From positions 1 through 64,000 of the forward strand of contig JAUXSE010000056.1 in NCBI GenBank assembly GCA_030681515.1: a stretch of DNA of 64,000 nucleotides. The letters are read 5' to 3'. Both the position numbers and the translations under genes were made by a program. Shown here in pieces: positions 63,601 to 64,000 of this stretch; position 1 is the stretch's first letter; each line of letters opens with the position of its first letter. The DNA comes from Geothrix sp. GTDB taxonomy: Bacteria > Acidobacteriota > Holophagae > Holophagales > Holophagaceae. A model generated the notes under the pieces. The model made no database searches and was not told where the DNA came from. It saw only the letters and a list, made by a program, of their open reading frames with translations.

Positions 63601-64000
63601 CAGCGCCGAGACGGAGGCCATGCCCGAATCCCCACCCTCTGAGGCGCCCCTGCCGCTCGATTTCCCGGAGCGCCTCCATCGGGCCCTGCAGGCCTTCCTC
63701 GCCTGCCGCGAGGAGGGGCTCACCGTCATCGCCGGCTATCCCTGGTTCCTGGACTGGGGCCGCGACACGCTCATCGTCTGCCGGGGGCTGCTGACTTCGG
63801 GGCAGACGGAGGAGGCCGGGGTCATCCTCCGCACCTTCGCGGCCCTGGAAGACGGCGGGACCCTGCCCAACATGCTCGGCGCCGACAGCACCGCGGATCG
63901 CGATACCTCGGATGCCCCCCTCTGGCTGGCGGTGGCCTGCGAGGAGGCCTTGGAATACCTGGGGCCGGCCTTCTTCCAGGCGGAGGTGGGCGAGCGCACC
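60614..64000 (+). CDS. GH13 alpha-amylase fused to amylo-alpha-1,6-glucosidase (glycogen debranching), 3' end outside window
   Basis: At least 1129 codons. The N-terminal GH13 barrel shows DILVNHTG (region I), GFRCDAGYM (region II nucleophile Asp), LLEGLGGG (region III) and ETHDN (region IV). Past ~900 comes a debranching-enzyme (GH133-like) catalytic domain, starting YPWFLDWGRDTLIVCRGLL and continuing GTLPNMLGADSTADRDTSDAPLW. This looks like a bacterial version of the two-activity glycogen debranching enzyme (glucanotransferase plus glucosidase). The start is uncertain: ATG 60614 or 60626, no Shine-Dalgarno site. Confidence 0.85.
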   Translation, partial: MTAAMTPPPGTQLLRFVGDRAVFALAHPRPGAPGWRAFLRTNLTRGARMREETLALLGEGSGDPAGSSWRDIPLQESEEVGWSLDLALTEPGSFRAKAYCVDPEGCQHWPLGEDISLSVHPDRLRTANTIYCAFPRMFGGAAARQRPDLATAIQALDAAGYAVIPPSGRLRDLTAAVPHILDRLGCRILHLLPVGPVPTTYGRMGRFGSPYAQLDLTAIDPALVELDRRTTAEDQFLELTEAVHQRGGQVLLDILVNHTGWGSRLLEHRPDWFRRNPDGTFHSPGAWGTTWEDLVELDHGSPALWDTVARALLTWCGRGVDGFRCDAGYMVPLPAWQYITAKVHQAYPEAIFLLEGLGGGWETTETLLIRGGMHWAYSELFQNHHPIEVASYLDHCLRQGERSGLLIHYSETHDNRRLAERGAPCSRLRNRLCALASQNGGFGFTAGVEWLATERVNVHEARDLAWGAQPNLVDDLAALNRLISDHPCFLDGAEVRRLSADDAPVLALLRISAEGFDQVLVLVNLDGDASRTCRVEAPIWIGLDEPGLDLLGQPPPEPWSLPDGGRELLLPPGASFCLATQAAPRGLSGEAYRRARAQAAWALQSLAAVHPAEAIGPGHWQKLAATAARDPEAFLAALPHVDGDLLRRDLLAALDAALAVPAFPRVTLWRAEDVRRVSLVAPDHWLLLKDPSPFHATLRMAGHPDLHLRSVAMEEGFIVALPPRPARKGEAILTLQRHAAGAGLLQADLRFLPGLPDPPRPGRGGLALLTNGRGGMARLHGDLGAIASKYDCLLAANLHPSAPSDRQVLAKRLRAWVNADGFITPLDGRSLASFEAGPPARWSFLASAGDGRRVAVHLEADMPPDQNAVVLRWSRPTASGADTDLPERHQVRLTVRLDLEDRSFHGETRLDVGTEGHFLAVTRTLTDRVGFRFAPGTDRHLEAWTEGGAYHPQPEACLGIPHPVEGPRGLADSGDAWSPGWFDHSLPPGSQVRMTVSAETEAMPESPPSEAPLPLDFPERLHRALQAFLACREEGLTVIAGYPWFLDWGRDTLIVCRGLLTSGQTEEAGVILRTFAALEDGGTLPNMLGADSTADRDTSDAPLWLAVACEEALEYLGPAFFQAEVGERT

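Overview
The window is GC-rich, mostly single-strand-dense bacterial chromosome. Gene content and style suggest Acidobacteriota, probably a Geothrix/Holophaga-like member of the Holophagae. Pointers are an ATP synthase b subunit with a cleavable-looking signal peptide, a tricorn-type protease, TPR/CxxC sensor-like proteins and Ala/Pro-rich protein tails. The genus-level call is inference; no rRNA is present to confirm it.

Layout. 1-4918 (minus strand) is an F1Fo ATP synthase operon reading b', b, delta, alpha, gamma, beta. It is a mosaic: b', b, delta and the first third of alpha look native, while the rest of alpha, gamma and beta look betaproteobacterial, and beta carries an in-frame internal deletion. 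5114-5285 holds tRNA-Val and tRNA-Asp. 5507-13126 holds a small secreted protein, Der, an M4 thermolysin-like protease, an orphan response regulator and RecN. 13336-23002 holds a TPR sensor-like protein and then a sulfur/one-carbon cluster: cysteine-synthase-like enzyme, dehydrogenase E1 beta, homocysteine-methyltransferase/MTHFR fusion, 2Fe-2S ferredoxin and MetH. 23099-37532 is mixed housekeeping: two SDRs, tricorn protease, isochorismatase, alpha/beta hydrolase, UDG, M16 protease, pseudouridine synthase, pterin dehydratase and FolD. 37714-42778 is rimP-nusA-infB. 42959-49858 holds HPPD, a pseudopilin, a DUF4149 protein, HflX, a PilZ protein and a LolC/LolD-like exporter pair. 49861-52299 is an AT-richer island with an OLD-like ATPase/nuclease. 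52300-53454 is an overlapping MNT-HEPN-ruvX operon. 53700-60573 holds a GMC oxidoreductase, an alkyltransferase and the end of a division/cell-wall cluster (murB-ftsQ-ftsA-ftsZ), with a GxxExxY gene inside an inverted-repeat element between ftsA and ftsZ. 60614 to the end is a GH13-plus-debranching enzyme, cut by the window edge.

Cross-cutting signals. (1) Dispersed inverted/tandem repeat elements built on CACGGA-like units occupy several intergenic spaces; one of them carries the GxxExxY gene. (2) Many genes have a TANNCT -10-like hexamer exactly 6 nt before ATG, as expected of leaderless mRNAs. (3) The two secreted/periplasmic proteases share a TTAACA-N4-TTAAC box at the same distance from a -10-like element. 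(4) Ile-Asp is written ATT-GAY almost everywhere although Ile is otherwise mostly ATC; the foreign-looking genes break this rule, which helps place transfer or chimera borders.
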